Positions 1 to 12,426 of a stretch of DNA of 64,000 nt are shown piece by piece. Under the pieces are notes generated by a model. The model was not told the DNA's origin. It saw nothing but the letters and a program-made list of their open reading frames with translations, and did no database searches. A program made the position numbers and the translations under genes. The stretch is taken from the NCBI RefSeq assembly GCF_027595985.1, contig NC_073302.1:283104668-283168667 (forward strand), given 5' to 3'. How positions within the stretch are numbered: position 1 is the first letter of the stretch; every line of letters begins with the position of its first letter. The stretch is from Sorex araneus. Lineage: Eukaryota; Chordata; Mammalia; Eulipotyphla; Soricidae.

Positions 1-904
1 ATATTTTCACAAGCTAAAATATTTAATTTTATAAAATTGGATTTAATGAATAGAATGATATGTACAAAGTTTTTTTCTTCTATCTTAGCCATCAGCTATT
101 CTGTGAATTATTTCTCCTGGTTTCCCTAGTTCAGAGGTCTAAAATGGTTCAAGATATTGGTCTAGGACTTGGTATTTTCAGGGAATTTTAAATGATGCAT
201 AGGAGAGATGGAAATAAAGATGTTCTCCAACATCTGAATTTCATAGTTATGTGAAACTTGTAGAATCTTTTTTGATCTTTGATTTTTGATCTGAAACTTG
301 ACACATAGAAGCAGTACATTTAGAAGTGAAATATATTGTCTAATCCATGTCAATATATTTTGAGGTGAAGTAAATTGCTTTATATATGTCAACTTTCAGG
401 TAAAATATGCAAATATATACATATTCAATATGCTAGTTGGTATTGTATGAAATTATAGAAATACGTGTTGGATAATTAAGTGTTCACAGATAAAATATAC
501 ATATAGAAGTTCTGAAGTGTTGCAACCTACACAAAAACCATAACAGAAGTCACAGGGCATTCAAAAGAGCCTTATGCACCGAACTTTAAGGTGGTGATAG
601 GTATTATCACTAGGCTATTAGCTCAGGAATGAAAGCTCAATATAGCCTGAATAACATTGAAATATATTTATTCATTTCTAAATGAATAAATGTATATTAT
701 TTTCATAAATTAGTATACATTTGCACATTCATAAGAAATCTTATTTATTATTATAATAAATCTCTCTATTTCTATCCAAATGACTGGCCCATTTGTCTTC
801 CTTCTGGCACTGCAGTGGGGTGGGTGGAAGTGCTTAATTTCAAGAAGTTCTATCTCCACTGCAAAAATTAAGAAGAAGAAAAGTAGCAACAAAATGTGAG
901 ACTA
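1..904. other. AT-rich single-copy DNA, no gene seen
   Basis: No repeat family, RNA gene or exon is recognised here. The sequence is strongly AT-rich with short A/T runs. Open frames are short (76 codons or fewer) and low in complexity. Confidence 0.5.
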
Positions 905-1082
905 TATTTCTTGTTGTGGGGGGAGAAAGGTTGGGCTATACCCAGCAATGCTCAAATATTACTAAAGGCTCAGTGCTTCACTTCTAGCAGGACTTAGGGG
1001 ACTGTATGTGATGCCAAAGATCAATCTGACTAAGCGGCATGCAAGCAAACACCTTACTTATTATACTACAACTCTGGCCTTC
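905..1082 (-). repeat. Old SINE-A copy
   Basis: The reverse complement keeps the SINE-A order: the tail-proximal CCCAGCAATGCTCA block, the middle GGGGACTGTATGTGATGCC block and the head side (GCATGCAAGCAAACACC). Divergence is high and no A-tail or target-site duplication is visible, so this is an old insertion. Confidence 0.7.
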
Positions 1083-1149
1083 AGTGAAACAACCTTTTAC
1101 TCTAGCACACAAACCACAATAACAGAAATTTGAAAAGATATATGCATAC

Positions 1150-1345
1150 TTCTGTTTATTTGAAGGCCATTTATAATAGCCATGTTCTGCAAACAATGTA
1201 AGTACCTAGGACAGACCTATGAGAAAGAGTATGTGCCATGTATATGCAGTGAAATAATACTTAGCTAGAAGAAAAGACAAAATCTTGCCTCTTAGAGAAA
1301 CATGGATGGGACAGTTGGAGTAAAAGGGAATTAGAAGATGGATGT
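1150..1345 (+). repeat. Old L1 ORF2 3'-end fragment
   Basis: The sequence follows the C-terminal end of L1 ORF2 and the start of the 3' UTR: the ATAGCC ... AACAATGTAAGTACCTAGGACAG block, then the AAGAAAAGACAAAATCTTGCC block and ACATGGATGGGAC. It resembles old mammalian L1M types more than the young L1s of this window, and it is broken by many changes. Confidence 0.7.
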
Positions 1346-2461
1346 TGGTAAGATTATATTGCCCATAAAATGGGTAAAAATTGCAATCTATGAAACCAGA
1401 AATCTTTGAAATCTTCTATATATAACTCAACTGTAAATTCAAATATGAAGTAAAAGTTCTTCCTGTTTCTAATTATTGTCAGCAACCCTAAGGGCCATGA
1501 TGAAACAGTACCTAATTTGCATGATCCTATGTATACATGGTCACATTTTTAAAATTATTTTTTATTCAGGTACTGTCATTTGCAAGTCCATACATGGCAC
1601 CCAACTTTACAATCAGTCATGATCAAATTCCATGTGTAGCGATTTCAATTTCCGACATCAATTCCATCAGCAGCATTAGAGATCACTTCCGCCTGGGCTC
1701 TCGACCATATGGGGTGCCAGTGGCCCGTCCCGGATTGGCTGCAACCAATCAGAAAACGCCATGACGGCTGTCCTATCACTCTGTCTCCCAGGGACACATT
1801 TTGGAGACATTGTACAGTTTATTTCTTTTCCTAATCTCAAAACTGCCTTCTGTCTTTTTTTTTTAACTAGTCTCTACCATATCTGAGATTTTGCTTAACA
1901 ATGCTTTCCTATGCTCCAATGGCTAGATACAATACTGTCTGCTTCTAACAAATTGCCACCGTTTATCAGCAATTAACAGCTACCTAAAATAGCAGAGAAA
2001 GAGACCTCCAAGGAACTGAGAGGAAAACTCCACTTTCTGACCTTTCAATCTGTGCCTAAGAGGCAAGCTTTGGATTTGTGCTTTCCTGGAGTGTTATTAT
2101 TAAATGGAATCTTTAATTTGAGTACCATAAATTTATACTGCATTATAATTTGAACTTTAATCTCCTCAATAAAATTGTGAAAAGTCATGGGACAGATTAT
2201 CTTCATTTTATCCTTCATTTCACCAAGGTTATTTAAAGTGATGTTGGTAAAACTGATTCTGGAGTTGATCCCTGTTGGTATGTTTCCCCGCACAGCAGTC
2301 TGCCATGCTGCCTAATGAAATACAGCCACCCAATAGTTTGAGATTCAAAATCGATAGCATTCATACATTCTTATTGAGCCCTTATATTTTAAAAAATACC
2401 TCCTTCCTTTTCCAATGTGCAAAAAAATATTCTACTTATTTTTTGTTTGTTTGTTTACTTT
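1346..2461. other. Mostly single-copy DNA with a CCAAT-box-bearing patch
   Basis: Near 1680-1765 there is a CpG-containing patch with two CCAAT boxes in opposite orientation (GGATTGGCTGCAACCAATCA). Beside it is a CATATGGGGTGCCAG stretch that weakly resembles an inverted SINE-A middle. It could be an old LTR or SINE relic. The rest shows no recognisable feature. Confidence 0.3.
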
Positions 2462-2603
2462 AGACCATACCTGGTGGCTATGCTCAGGGCTTATTCTTGT
2501 CTCTGTGTTCTGGGATTACTCCTGGCTTTGCTTAAGGGACTGGCTGAGGATTGATGAGTGGAGGGCAAATCAGCTTAACCCCTGTACTATCTCTCTGGTC
2601 CTC
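2462..2603 (-). repeat. SINE-A copy, old
   Basis: Reverse-strand SINE-A: ACCTGGTGGCTATGCTCAGG (tail side), GGATTACTCCTGGCTTTGC, then TGTACTATCTCTCTGGTCC at the head end. It is preceded by a T-rich run, the complement of its A-tail. Confidence 0.8.
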
Positions 2604-2639
2604 CCGTTACATTGGAGCACCTCCAACATGGTGCCCAGG

Positions 2640-3010
2640 GATTCCACAGGTTATTCCAGTGATACAACCATAGAGTTCAGTTGGATAGCCTGGCATGGAG
2701 GACTTCTAGACACCAGGGATGCTAAGGACCACCAAGGTTATAAATGGCATTGTAGTTATATGGTGCTGATGTAGGCACTTAGATAGGGAAGGGCCCTGGG
2801 CAATGGATTTCCTAGAAAGCAATAAAACCAATAAGATGTAGGGGTTCCCCCGTCTTTGCAGAAGCCCACATTCTCTCTTGAGCATGTTACTCTCTCTCAC
2901 TTTCTCTCCTCCTTTCCCTTCCAAAAACCCTCCAAATGAAATCTGTTTTACTTCACTGCTCTTCAACTCCTGAAATTCTTTTCTGTGAAGCAAGACAAGA
3001 ACAAAGTAAG
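2640..3010 (+). repeat. Possible solo LTR (ERV1-like), low certainty
   Basis: A TATA-like GGTTATAAATGG is followed about 85 bp later by a CAATAAAACC polyadenylation signal. Then comes a CT-rich U5-like stretch ending GAAGCAAGACAAGAAC. The order is that of a retroviral LTR, but no clear TG...CA ends or flanking duplication were found and no internal retroviral sequence is attached. Confidence 0.4.
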
Positions 3011-4327
3011 AACAAGGTAATGCTTAGTAAGTCCTAGGGCTGACTTTCCTTTCCTGCAAAGAGTAAATACTTGCTCTGATATGAGTCCGTGGCTCCCTGG
3101 GAAAGCTGATGGTGGGAATCCATTCCAGTGCCAAGGAGACCAAACTGACATCTGGTGTAACCTGATGGTCACCTCAATGCCACAGATTGAACACGGATTG
3201 AGCATATATTCAATGAACTATCCTGAACTGTACTCCCTGGCACCTCCTTTTACAACTTTTTAATGGAAAACATTCAACTGATAACTTAATTAAATAAACT
3301 TTATCACCTCAATGATAAAACTACCAAGTTTCTTCCACTTCCTGCACTTCACTTAAAATATGACTTAAAATATGTGCATCCTTCTATCTTCAGAGTACTA
3401 GTGGGTCTTATTTCCTGTGTATTATGAGGCAAATTTCAGTTATGAACATATTTTATTAATAGGTTACATAGCTTATCATCTAAGGTATTTGTTGTCTTTT
3501 GGTGTTTTCTACACACGTACAGATAGAGACTTCAACAATCACATTATGTCCACATTGACAATTCCGGCATACACTGAATATGCCCAGAGCATACTGGAAA
3601 AATGTTTCAGATTTACATAAAAATGTGGATCTTTCTTGTTTACATCAACGTGGCCCTCCTTGAATAACCTCCTAATGCTTAAACTGTCAGTTTTCCTTGT
3701 TAAACATCAACCCAGAATGCAGTTCCCTGGTCTTGCTTCCCTTTAGGCAATCTGCTTTAGGGCAGTGCCTAGCCTGCACATCACAAGTTTTCTTTCCTTG
3801 TTCCTTTGACTCCAGATCAACCTGCTTCCCTGAAACATATACATCCTTTGCTCATGGCCGGAGGGCGAAGGAGTCTTGCTTTCAGAATGACCCTCCTACT
3901 ATTGGTGAATAAACCTCCTACTGTTGATAAATAAGTCATTTTCTTTGTGGATTTCCTCAGAGGACTTTTATTCCAGAGCATTTGGGCAAGTGGCCATAAA
4001 ACTTTGTTCTTCATCACAATCTATTTCCAAGTTCTTAGCATTTAGTATCACAATTTCTGATTAACTAAAGCATTGCTAATAGGTTGATGAAAAAAAATAG
4101 ATGGGAATATGCACATTCGCATGACAAAGAGGTAATCCTAATTTTAATTTTGACACATTTCCCTATTTTCTTCTAGTATCTCTACCATTTAAATTTTATT
4201 AACATTTGCAAATAGTTGAGATGATTCATTAAGAATATAGCACCATTATTAAAGTATTAGTAGCAAAATGATGCTTAAATTTTATATTTACCTTCATTAC
4301 AAATTGAAATAATTTTGTCCTAGAAAT
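3011..4327. other. Single-copy DNA with possible LTR debris
   Basis: Around 3650-4010 the sequence is C/T-rich with two GAATAAAC/GATAAATA steps and CCTCCTACT repeats, which could be eroded LTR. No boundaries can be given. Nothing else is recognised. Confidence 0.3.
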
Positions 4328-4410
4328 GTAGCTCAACAAGAGAGTGCTAACTTTGCATATCTGAGATCTCATTCCATCCTCAGCACAACAGAAGCAGAAA
4401 AAAAAAAGGT
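4328..4410 (+). repeat. tRNA-Ala-like short SINE
   Basis: The segment reads like a decayed tRNA-Ala: TAGCTCAACAAGAGAGTGCT matches an A-box region and GATCTCATTCCATCCTCAGCA a B-box region. It ends in an A-run. It lacks the CATCCCATATGG body of SINE-A, so it is a different, ID-like SINE. It is too damaged to be a tRNA gene. Confidence 0.5.
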
Positions 4411-4502
4411 GAGAAAAGAGGGGGAAAACAATCAATTAATCCTGAAATAAGTATTTGAGAACAGAAGTAAATTGAAATTAGTAAAAAATATGTAAATGTC
4501 AA

Positions 4503-4668
4503 GGCTGGAGCACAGTAGGTAAGGCGTTTGACTTGTACTTGGTCAACCAAGGTTCGGTTCCCAGCATCCCATATGGTCCCCTGAGCACCACCAGGAGTGG
4601 TTCCTGAGTGCAGAGCCAGGAGTAATACCTGTGCATCACCAGGTGTGACCAAAAAAGAAAAAAAAATA
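4503..4668 (+). repeat. SINE-A copy, nearly full length
   Basis: Head (GGCTGGAGCACAGTAGG, lacking a few A-box bases), B-box GGTTCGGTTCCC, CATCCCATATGGTCCCCTGAG, GAGTGCAGAGCCAGGAGTAA and the GGTGTGACC end are all present, with an A-rich tail. Confidence 0.9.
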
Positions 4669-4734
4669 GTAAATGTTAATGTGCAAATTCTGGCTTTTCT
4701 CTCTGCTTTTTTCTTTCTGTTTCTTTATTTTTTA

Positions 4735-4905
4735 ATTTTTTTTTTAATTCTTACCAGATGTACTTAGGCTCAAAGTTTTCTCCTGACTGTCTGCTCAGGG
4801 ATCACACCTTGGAGCTCAAATTACTCTCGGTGGGCCCAGAGGTCCAATCTGAGTCAACTCCACTAAAGGCAGAAGCTTTATCCCCTATGCTATCTCTCTG
4901 GACCC
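4735..4905 (-). repeat. Old SINE-A copy
   Basis: Reverse-strand copy with a T-rich run on its left, a TGCTCAGGGATCACACCTTGG body and a CTATCTCTCTGGACCC head end. It is strongly diverged. Confidence 0.65.
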
Positions 4906-6002
4906 TCTTCTTTGTACCTGGGTTCTATTAAATATTCAGTTCACAAGGCTACAGTGAATGTAACCTGTAAATTTTTTGTTTGTTTGTTATGAAAGGGCAT
5001 GGTGCTTTAAAAAGTTATGGGAAATTTGACTTATCAGGTTTTTGGCTTAGCGTCAAAATTATTTCTCAGAATAGACATAGCTTGCTCGAGGCTACCCTTG
5101 CTGACGTATTGGAAGCAAGACATAGTCAACTGTGATTCTGTCAAAACAGCTACTTTTTGGCCTCTTGGAATCTGGAAAGCAGACAACATAACTACAATGC
5201 AAACAGTAAAGGGCTGTAATAAAAAAAAAATGTCACTGTAGTTACTTCTTCTGTTCATATGGTCACTGCTTTTACATACCAATAAGTACAGAAAATTATC
5301 CACAGTTTTCTAAATAAAGTTAAAGACAGAGAAAAAAGTTAGATTCTATGGAAAGTCATCTATTGGTGAAAACAGACTTCATATTAGAACTAAAATGGGA
5401 GCAGAAACTTCTCTGGTACATACAGTTTCTATATCACAAATATCACTAATTAGGAAAAAATGTTGCAGATTGGTTGAATCCAATTGTAGTATCACAAATG
5501 CTCTGCACTACCTTTACCTAATAGTTCACTGAATATTTAGGATGTGTACCTAGAAAAAACAAAGAAATTACTACTTTTTAACTAAGAAAAAGTATCCCTA
5601 AGAAGTCAATTTTCTTATTCTGAACAGGTTGTGTTTACACAATTTAAATGAAACTGAAATTAAATTGAAGAAGTGGATGGCAAGCAATTGATGTGGAATT
5701 AAAGTCACTGCTCCTTTTGAAGTGGAAAAATGAGTATAAATTAAAATATATCTCCAATAAAATTGGTGTAACAAGAGCTTAACTACTGCATTGAGGCAAA
5801 ACACAGTTCTACTAATTAATTAGGGAAAAGGAAAGAAATTGCATAAAATGGGTTTTTAAAAAAATGACCACATGTACACCCAGGAGCTTTCCATTACATT
5901 CTTGAAATCCTGAAAGGGAGGTATCAAAGTCAGCACTCCTTTTTAGAAAAAGCTGATGGTGTCACTTGGTACAAAAGAATGTCAAGGGATTAACACATTT
6001 TT
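4906..6002. other. AT-rich single-copy DNA
   Basis: No repeat, RNA gene or exon is recognised. An A-run at 5221-5230 is the only simple-sequence feature. Confidence 0.5.
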
Positions 6003-6750
6003 AATTTTTTTAAATTTTTTTTGAATCAGCGTGAGATAGTTACAAGCTTTCATGTTTTAGGTTATAATCACACAATGATCAAACACCCATCTCTCCATCA
6101 GTGTACATTCCCCACCACCAATATCCCTGGTATAACCCGTCTTTCCCATCCTCCCCCTGCCTCCATGGCAGATAATATTCCCCATACTCTCTACTTTGGG
6201 GCATTATGGTTTGCAATACAGATAGTGAGAGGTTATCATGTTTATTCCATTATCTACTTTCAGCACACATCTCCCATCCCCTTTTTAGTTATGCCTTCAC
6301 TATTCCAGTTGCCTTCTCCCCTGTGCTCCAGAGGCAGTCTTGAGTGCAGTCTTTCTGGCACTTGTATCTACTCTCCTTGAGAAATTGAGCTTCCATATGA
6401 CCTCACAAAACTACTTCTAGGAATATATCCCGAGGATGCAAAAAAGCACAGTAGAAATGAGACCTATAACTATATGTTCATTGCAGCACTGTTCACAATA
6501 GCCAAAATCTGTAAACAACCTAAGTGCCTAGAACAGATGACTGGTTAATGAAATTTTGGTACATCTACACAATGGAATCTTATGCAGCTGTCAGGAGAGA
6601 TGGAGTCATGAAATTTGTTTATAAATGGTAGACATTGAGAGTATCACGCTAAGTGAAATGAGTCATAAGGAAAGGACAGACATAGAAAGACTGCACTCAT
6701 TTGTGGAGTATAAAATACCATAACATGAGGCTCACACCCAAGGACAGCAG
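6003..6750 (-). mobile_element. 5'-inverted (twin-primed) L1 3' end
   Basis: From a T-run at the left edge to about 6380, the sequence is the L1 3' UTR on the minus strand. From about 6382 to 6750 it is the end of ORF2 and the start of the 3' UTR on the plus strand (GAATATATCCCGAGGATGCA, then ATGGAATCTTATGCAGCTGT). The two parts are consecutive in an intact L1 but head-to-head here, which is the signature of twin priming. The joint lies within the 3' UTR. A 7-bp GATTAAC flanks both ends and may be the remnant target-site duplication. Confidence 0.85.
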
Positions 6751-7218
6751 ATTAACTCAAGTTCAAGTTTGACTTTATGCTACTCCACATCTTCCCTTGT
6801 AAGAAATGAGAGTGATTTGCCTTAAGTGGTTGAGGAATCAAAATAGGCCAGAACACTCAATCTCTGGTCATGGTTTTGCATATTTCTTTTTTAGAATAAT
6901 GTGTTTTGGTTTATCACTTCTGTGTCTCCAGAGCCACATCTTTTGGATCTGATGCCCAGTATTCTAGGACCCTAACTGGTACAAATTTTATGGTGTTATG
7001 AAAACTTGAGAAATTTATAAGTGTAGAAGCTTAGACTATTTTTTAAAATAAAATATTTACTCTCATCTGCCGTGGTCAACATGGCAGCTATATTTCCCTG
7101 TCCCCATTGACCTTGGTCTTGGTCAGCTGACGTACTATGTCCATTAAAATGTGAATGAGTGTAACACATCAAGAAGCTTGAAGTATATTTGCACAGTGTC
7201 ATTTCTTTCACCACTCTT
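6751..7218. other. Single-copy DNA
   Basis: No feature is recognised. The stretch separates an L1 from a SINE-G copy. Confidence 0.4.
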
Positions 7219-7460
7219 TGGGAATGGACTGGAACGATAGCAGAGTGAGTAGGGTGTTTGCCTTGCATGCGGCAGACCCAGGTTCAATTCCTTCATCCCT
7301 CTCTGAGAGCCCGCAAGCTACTGAGAGTATCCTGCCCATACAGCAGAGTCTGGCAAGCTACCCATGACATATCCAATATGCACAAAACAGTCACAACAAT
7401 TCTCACAATGGAGAATTTACAGGTGCAAACCTGTGAACAGCAGGATGACAGTGCTACATT
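7219..7460 (+). repeat. SINE-G copy, full length
   Basis: tRNA-like head (GATAGCAGAGTGAGTAGGG, B-box GGTTCAATTCC), then the body specific to SINE-G: CTCTGAGAGCCCGCAAGCTA, GTATCCTGCCCATACAG, CTGGCAAGCTACCCATGACA. It ends GATGACAGTGCTAC with no A-tail. Confidence 0.9.
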
Positions 7461-8759
7461 GTTTTTGTTGATTGTCAATATGTATTTGAAACAAAATGAC
7501 CTAAGATAATTGAGCCAAATTCCCCTCTCAACAGTATAAATTTCTCTGAGAAAAATTATATGTTTTTCACAATGTCAAAGAGGCTTTATATTCACTAGAA
7601 CTTTTGCAATATCATTAGAGAATAGAATAGGCAACAATGTTGAAATTAAATTAATTCTGAAAAGTTGTAATGGGGAAATACCCGATAATGTATCACAGGA
7701 AGAAGAAAACTTCAGCTTGGCTTTTGATACTGATAAATATTGGTTTGCTCTGAGAAAGACTCTTCTTTAATTATAACTGAAAATTCATGCAACATATTTG
7801 GGAAATAAATGATACTCATTTGTGATAGAATCTCTCCACTAAAAAAAATTAAAAGAATTTTTCAACCTGCAAAATCAACTCTAAACTACTGAAGGTTAAA
7901 ATCACTTTTAGTAATGAAATCTTTTCACTATGAAATAGGAAAAATGTCCAGAACACCTTCTTTGGTACCTCCATTCAAAAGTATTCTTTTGTTAGCACCA
8001 GAGAACTTTAAAACAGGTTTAAAAATATAGTGACTAAAATGAAAGTAGGAAAAGTCTTTTCATGTAAAATCTGACAGACATTATATGACATCATGTAAAA
8101 TCTACCAAAATCTATTGGCAAAAACACACTTAGATTTATGGAAGTTATGTGTAGAAAAATCAATTTTATTTCTATGTAATGATAAACAACTGAAGGCACA
8201 ATTATAAAAAATGTAATTTAAAATACCATCAATTTCCAATAAACATATGAAATACATTTTAAAAAATACAAGTGACCATTACATTTGAAAGATTAAAATA
8301 TAGGGGAAAGAAATTAACAAAACAAATGAATGATGACACAAAATGCAGATAAAAATGTGTAATATCAATTATATGAATCATTTCAAATTTGAGCTATGGA
8401 ATTGATAAATTTGACTTGAGTAGCATATAAAATTGGGAGAAATATACATCGTATCACATACAATGTGTTGACTGAATATATAATTTTATTTGTAGTGTTA
8501 TTTTAAATCTTACTTCTGTGTAAGAGTTATGTTTGCCAGATATGAGAGAACTCTTGCTTCAACTTATGGATTGCTTGATTTGAAATTTCTTTTATAAGGA
8601 AATATTAAATTTTGACTCTCATAAACTGAAGTGAACATAACATTATGTTGATATTCAAAAATAATTTTAAATTTTGAATCTTTACTGAAAATGTAAAGAT
8701 CTACCATATTTTCTTTACTAATTGAACTTCTTATAATGCTGAAAAACCTTGACAGAGAT
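7461..8759. other. AT-rich single-copy DNA
   Basis: No repeat family or exon was recognised. Confidence 0.5.
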
Positions 8760-9011
8760 AGCACTGTAGCACTGTCATCCCCTTGTTCATCGATTTGCTC
8801 ATGTGGGCACCAGTAATGTCTCCATTGTGAGACTTGTTACTGTTTTTTTTTTTGGCATATCAAATACACCATAGGTAGCTTGCCAGGCTCTGCCGTGAGG
8901 GTGAGATACTCTTGGTAGCTTGCTGGAATCTCTGAGAAGGATGGAGGAATTGAACCCAGTTGGTTGCATGCAAGACAACCGGCCTACCCACTGTGCTATC
9001 TCTCCAGTCCT
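8760..9011 (-). repeat. SINE-G copy with internal T-run
   Basis: Reverse strand: CACTGTAGCACTGTCATCCC (tail), GGCACCAGTAATGTCTCCAT, then a head ending CTATCTCTCCAGTCC. A run of about ten T interrupts the GTTACTG-TTTTTGGCATAT junction, an expansion of the usual five to six T. Confidence 0.9.
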
Positions 9012-10147
9012 TGACAGAGGTAAAAAACAGAAATGTTTTTCTGACTTCCCACCGAAGCAATAAATGTAGAAATGTGTGATTGATATAACATTAAATACTT
9101 CAATTGGTTGAACAGAACAGGAAGCCAGAAATAAGCCTCACATGTAACATCAATTAAAGATCAAGAGTCTCCAAAGGCAATTCAATTGAGAAAGTCTTTT
9201 TAAATACTAGTTCAGTCATAAGTAGATAAACATTAAAAAAGAAATAAATGACCCTGGCTTCTTACTCTGCAATTTATATAAACATTAATTTGAATTTTTT
9301 ACATCTCTATTGAAAATTAAATTTGAAATCATGAGTGGAATAAGATTTCTTTTAAAGGGGCAGACTACAATATTGGAAGTCCATGGGACAAACATGGACT
9401 GTGAATAAATATGGAAAAATTAAGTCTTGAAAGCAAAGATAAAGGGTTTGTCTCTGACACTGAAGTCTTTATCTGAGTTTTCCCCTCTGTCCTTAGTCAG
9501 AACAATTTCTTTTTAACAGATACATCCTAGTGTTGACAACAATATGCCTTCTAAAAGCTAATTTTCCATCCATGTATTGTAACCTACTTAGGAGACAGAA
9601 AATGGATCATGAGTTTCCCAGGATTTTAAGTGTTCTTCCCAAGTAAACACTAAGCCCAGGATGTCCAGCTTCTTTCATGGGCTTCAAATATTATCATATG
9701 CTATTGTGTTACATGACAAAATTGTCAAGCATTGTTCTTGTATAAAGTTCCAAAGGAAACATAAGCTACTGCATCAGAAGTAATCATATAAGGGTAATCA
9801 AGAGAAAAAGACACCCTAAATCCTATCTAATCCCCACTCCTAACCTCTCTTCAGTCATAGAGATGGGTTTTGTTTTCTGGAAATTAACATTGCTGTGGCT
9901 TTACTAGTTTCTCATGCTGTATCTGGAGCTGGTGTCTGAGTGATTTTACCCTGGGACTGCAAAATATACGAAAGGCTTAGATTAGTATTGTGTGTGCTGT
10001 GAAACTATTCTCATTTTGTACGTTGTTCTTTTGAGTCTGCAGGTTTTTGTGAAACAGAGAAGCACAACCAGGCAAATGATGGGCAAAGTTCCACTAGCTT
10101 ATGGTCCTTCTTCTCAAGTATCCAATGTGCAACAGCCCTACACAAAG
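9012..10147. other. Single-copy DNA
   Basis: No recognisable feature. Base composition is AT-rich but somewhat less extreme than in the 7.5-8.7 kb stretch. Confidence 0.5.
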
Positions 10148-10382
10148 GATAGCACAGCAGCACTGTCTTCTCATTGTTCATCAATTTGCTCGAGTGGGCA
10201 CCAGTAACATCTGTATTGTGAGACTTGCTGTTACTGTTTTTGGCATATGAAATACACCACAGGTAGCTTCCCAGGCTCTGCTGTGTGGGCGGGATACTCT
10301 CGGTAGCTTGCAGGGCTCTCCGAATGTGGGTCGGCAGCATGCAAGGCAAACACCCTACCCGCTGTGCTATTGCTCCAGTCCT
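10148..10382 (-). repeat. SINE-G copy, full length
   Basis: Reverse strand, from the tail (AGCACTGTCTTCTCATTGTTC) through CACAGGTAGCTTCCCAGGCT to the head (CCCGCTGTGCTATTGCTCCAG). The B-box side is shortened by a small deletion between CTCTCCGA and GTGGGTCGG. Confidence 0.9.
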
Positions 10383-10889
10383 CCCTCACCATATTTTTTT
10401 ATGTGTCTGGCTTAATGTTTTTTGACTCTTCAGTCAAATAGAAGTTTAGATGGTTTTGTTGATAGAATCATATTAACACCATTTTCTTTAATTCTCCCTT
10501 TGAAATTGATGTAAGGGTGTCCATATGAACCTATATTGAATAATGGGCTGGAAACTGCTTCCCAGAGTGATGTTTCTAGGTAGGTAGTGAGGGCCTGATA
10601 GGCTTTACAGACATCGTGTCCATTTGTTCTTCTGGATCAGGATTTTGTGAGTGAGATGGTGAAGGTGAAGTTGGTCCCCTAGAGACACGCGGGGCCAATA
10701 GCCGCAGCATAAAGATGTTTGAAAAAAAGGAATTCTGAGAAATCCTCAGGTCCCTGGAGCATTGACTTATTATCTTATGGCTTACTATTTACTATTTCCT
10801 AATTTTGGGTAAATTGAAGACAATGTGCCTTTGTTTAAACCAGTTTATGAGGCTTTGGGTTGTGAATAGCAAGTCTTCTACTAAGATCT
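10383..10889. other. Single-copy DNA
   Basis: No repeat was recognised. A GC-richer patch with CpGs (ACACGCGGGGCCAATAGCCG, near 10686) stands out slightly but has no promoter context that I can defend. Confidence 0.4.
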
Positions 10890-11062
10890 TATTTTTTTGC
10901 TTTTAGGGTCACACCTGGCAATGCTCAGGAGTTACTCCCAGCTCTACACTCAGAAATCACTCCTGACAGGGCTCGGGGGGCCATACGGGATGCATGGGAT
11001 CAAACCCGGGCTACCACGTGAAATAAAAATGCTCTACCCACTGTACTATCGATCCTGACCCA
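10890..11062 (-). repeat. SINE-A copy
   Basis: The complement of an A-tail (TTATTTTTTTGCTTTTAGGG) is followed by GTCACACCTGGCAATGCTCA, GGGGCCATACGGGATGC and a head end CTGTACTATCGATCCTGACC. It is moderately diverged, with a small insertion (AAATAAAAAT) in the B-to-A box interval. Confidence 0.85.
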
Positions 11063-11909
11063 TTAAGATTTTTTAAAGCCCCAGCTAAAGGTTCCAGCTG
11101 TTATTTGTGTCAACTTAAAATAACAGGCACTCAATTTGTCCAACGGACTGGCTTGTTTTGGTAGCTAAGATTGATAGCTTCTCATCCAAGAAGAAAAGTT
11201 TTCATTTCTCTCTTCACACATAGCAAGAAATAAAAGATCAAAGATCACAGTTCAAAGAACAACATGATAAAATAGATGTATAGCCTATGTTCCCTTTATT
11301 TACCTAAGCTTTTCTAGATATGGACATCATGAAGTCTACCTATGTTTAATTGGCCAGAACAGAATAAGTAGGGTAATCTTAAGGAAGGGTATATTTGGGA
11401 TACTGTCCAAGTCAAAAATGAGAAAACTAGGATATCATTGGTGAATAATTTTGTTTATATTCTCCATGTGGTGGTGTTTATTTTGGTCAGGAAGAAGATA
11501 CGAATGAGAAATAAAGATAGGATTCCTTTAATAAAAGAACAATGTAGCCACTTATCCTAACTGACTTTGCTTCTCACAGATAATTTTAAATTGCTTTGCT
11601 TTATATAACACTCCTAAGAATGAATCATGGTGCATAAGATTTAAGCAAAGAAATTCCAATTTAAAAAAATCATAATCCAAACTGAAGTCTAAACAATACA
11701 ATTTGATATATAAAATCAATGTTTTGTTTAAGAGGATAGCTCATAATATTTTCTTCTTATTTTTTAAAAAAGTGCCTAAATTATAATGTGTAGTGAGAAC
11801 AAATTTTAAAACATTTTCAAGGCCATACAGTTCAGGCTTTCAAACATTTATAAATTCCACTATGTACTTATTGTTTGCATAAACAGAACTGTTTTTAAAT
11901 TAAAACATC
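11063..11909. other. AT-rich single-copy DNA
   Basis: No feature is recognised. Confidence 0.4.
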
Positions 11910-12135
11910 TTTTCTATTCACCAAAGCCAAATCTGGAAACAACCCAAATGTTCAGATAACTGGAGAAAGAAACTCTAGTCCATATCTACAATGAAGTACT
12001 ACTCGGTTATGAGAAATCATAAAATCACACTATTTGCAGCTTTGTGGGTGTGATCCGGAGAGCATCGTGTGGACTGTACTCAGGACAGGACAGGTGCATA
12101 ATTATTCTCATATATCGGTTGTGAAAAGAAAAATG
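11910..12135 (+). repeat. Old L1 3'-end fragment
   Basis: CCAAATCTGGAAACAACCCA, then ATCTACAATGAAGTACTACTC and a following ATGAGAAATCATAAAATCACA block, follow the L1 ORF2 terminus. The downstream CTGTACTCAGGACAGGACAG is an eroded 3' UTR. No poly(A) or flanking duplication can be seen. Confidence 0.65.
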
Positions 12136-12426
12136 TAGTAAAGGAATAACAAATATATTTTTTATTGATTTGTAGTTGGTTTCATTCTGCCATTACTTGT
12201 ATTACTGGAGTCATGTCACCCTCTATACCATAAGTACTGGTAACTTCGAAATGACCATGTAGCACCAAAGTTGCAACAGTTACAACAGGAGACTTACAAA
12301 TATTTCTGGCACAGCTGCAATTTTACTGGGCAAAACTTTGAGTTAATCTAGTGCTCAATTGCTCTTCAGCTAATTCAACTTGAATATGTGAAAATTAATT
12401 GCAGATGATATATCACAAATGGTTGT

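Noticed and set aside
1680-1765. CpG-containing patch with two CCAAT boxes as a gene promoter
   Set aside because: There is no TATA, no CpG island of useful length and no downstream exon. The CATATGG phrase beside it suggests repeat debris instead.
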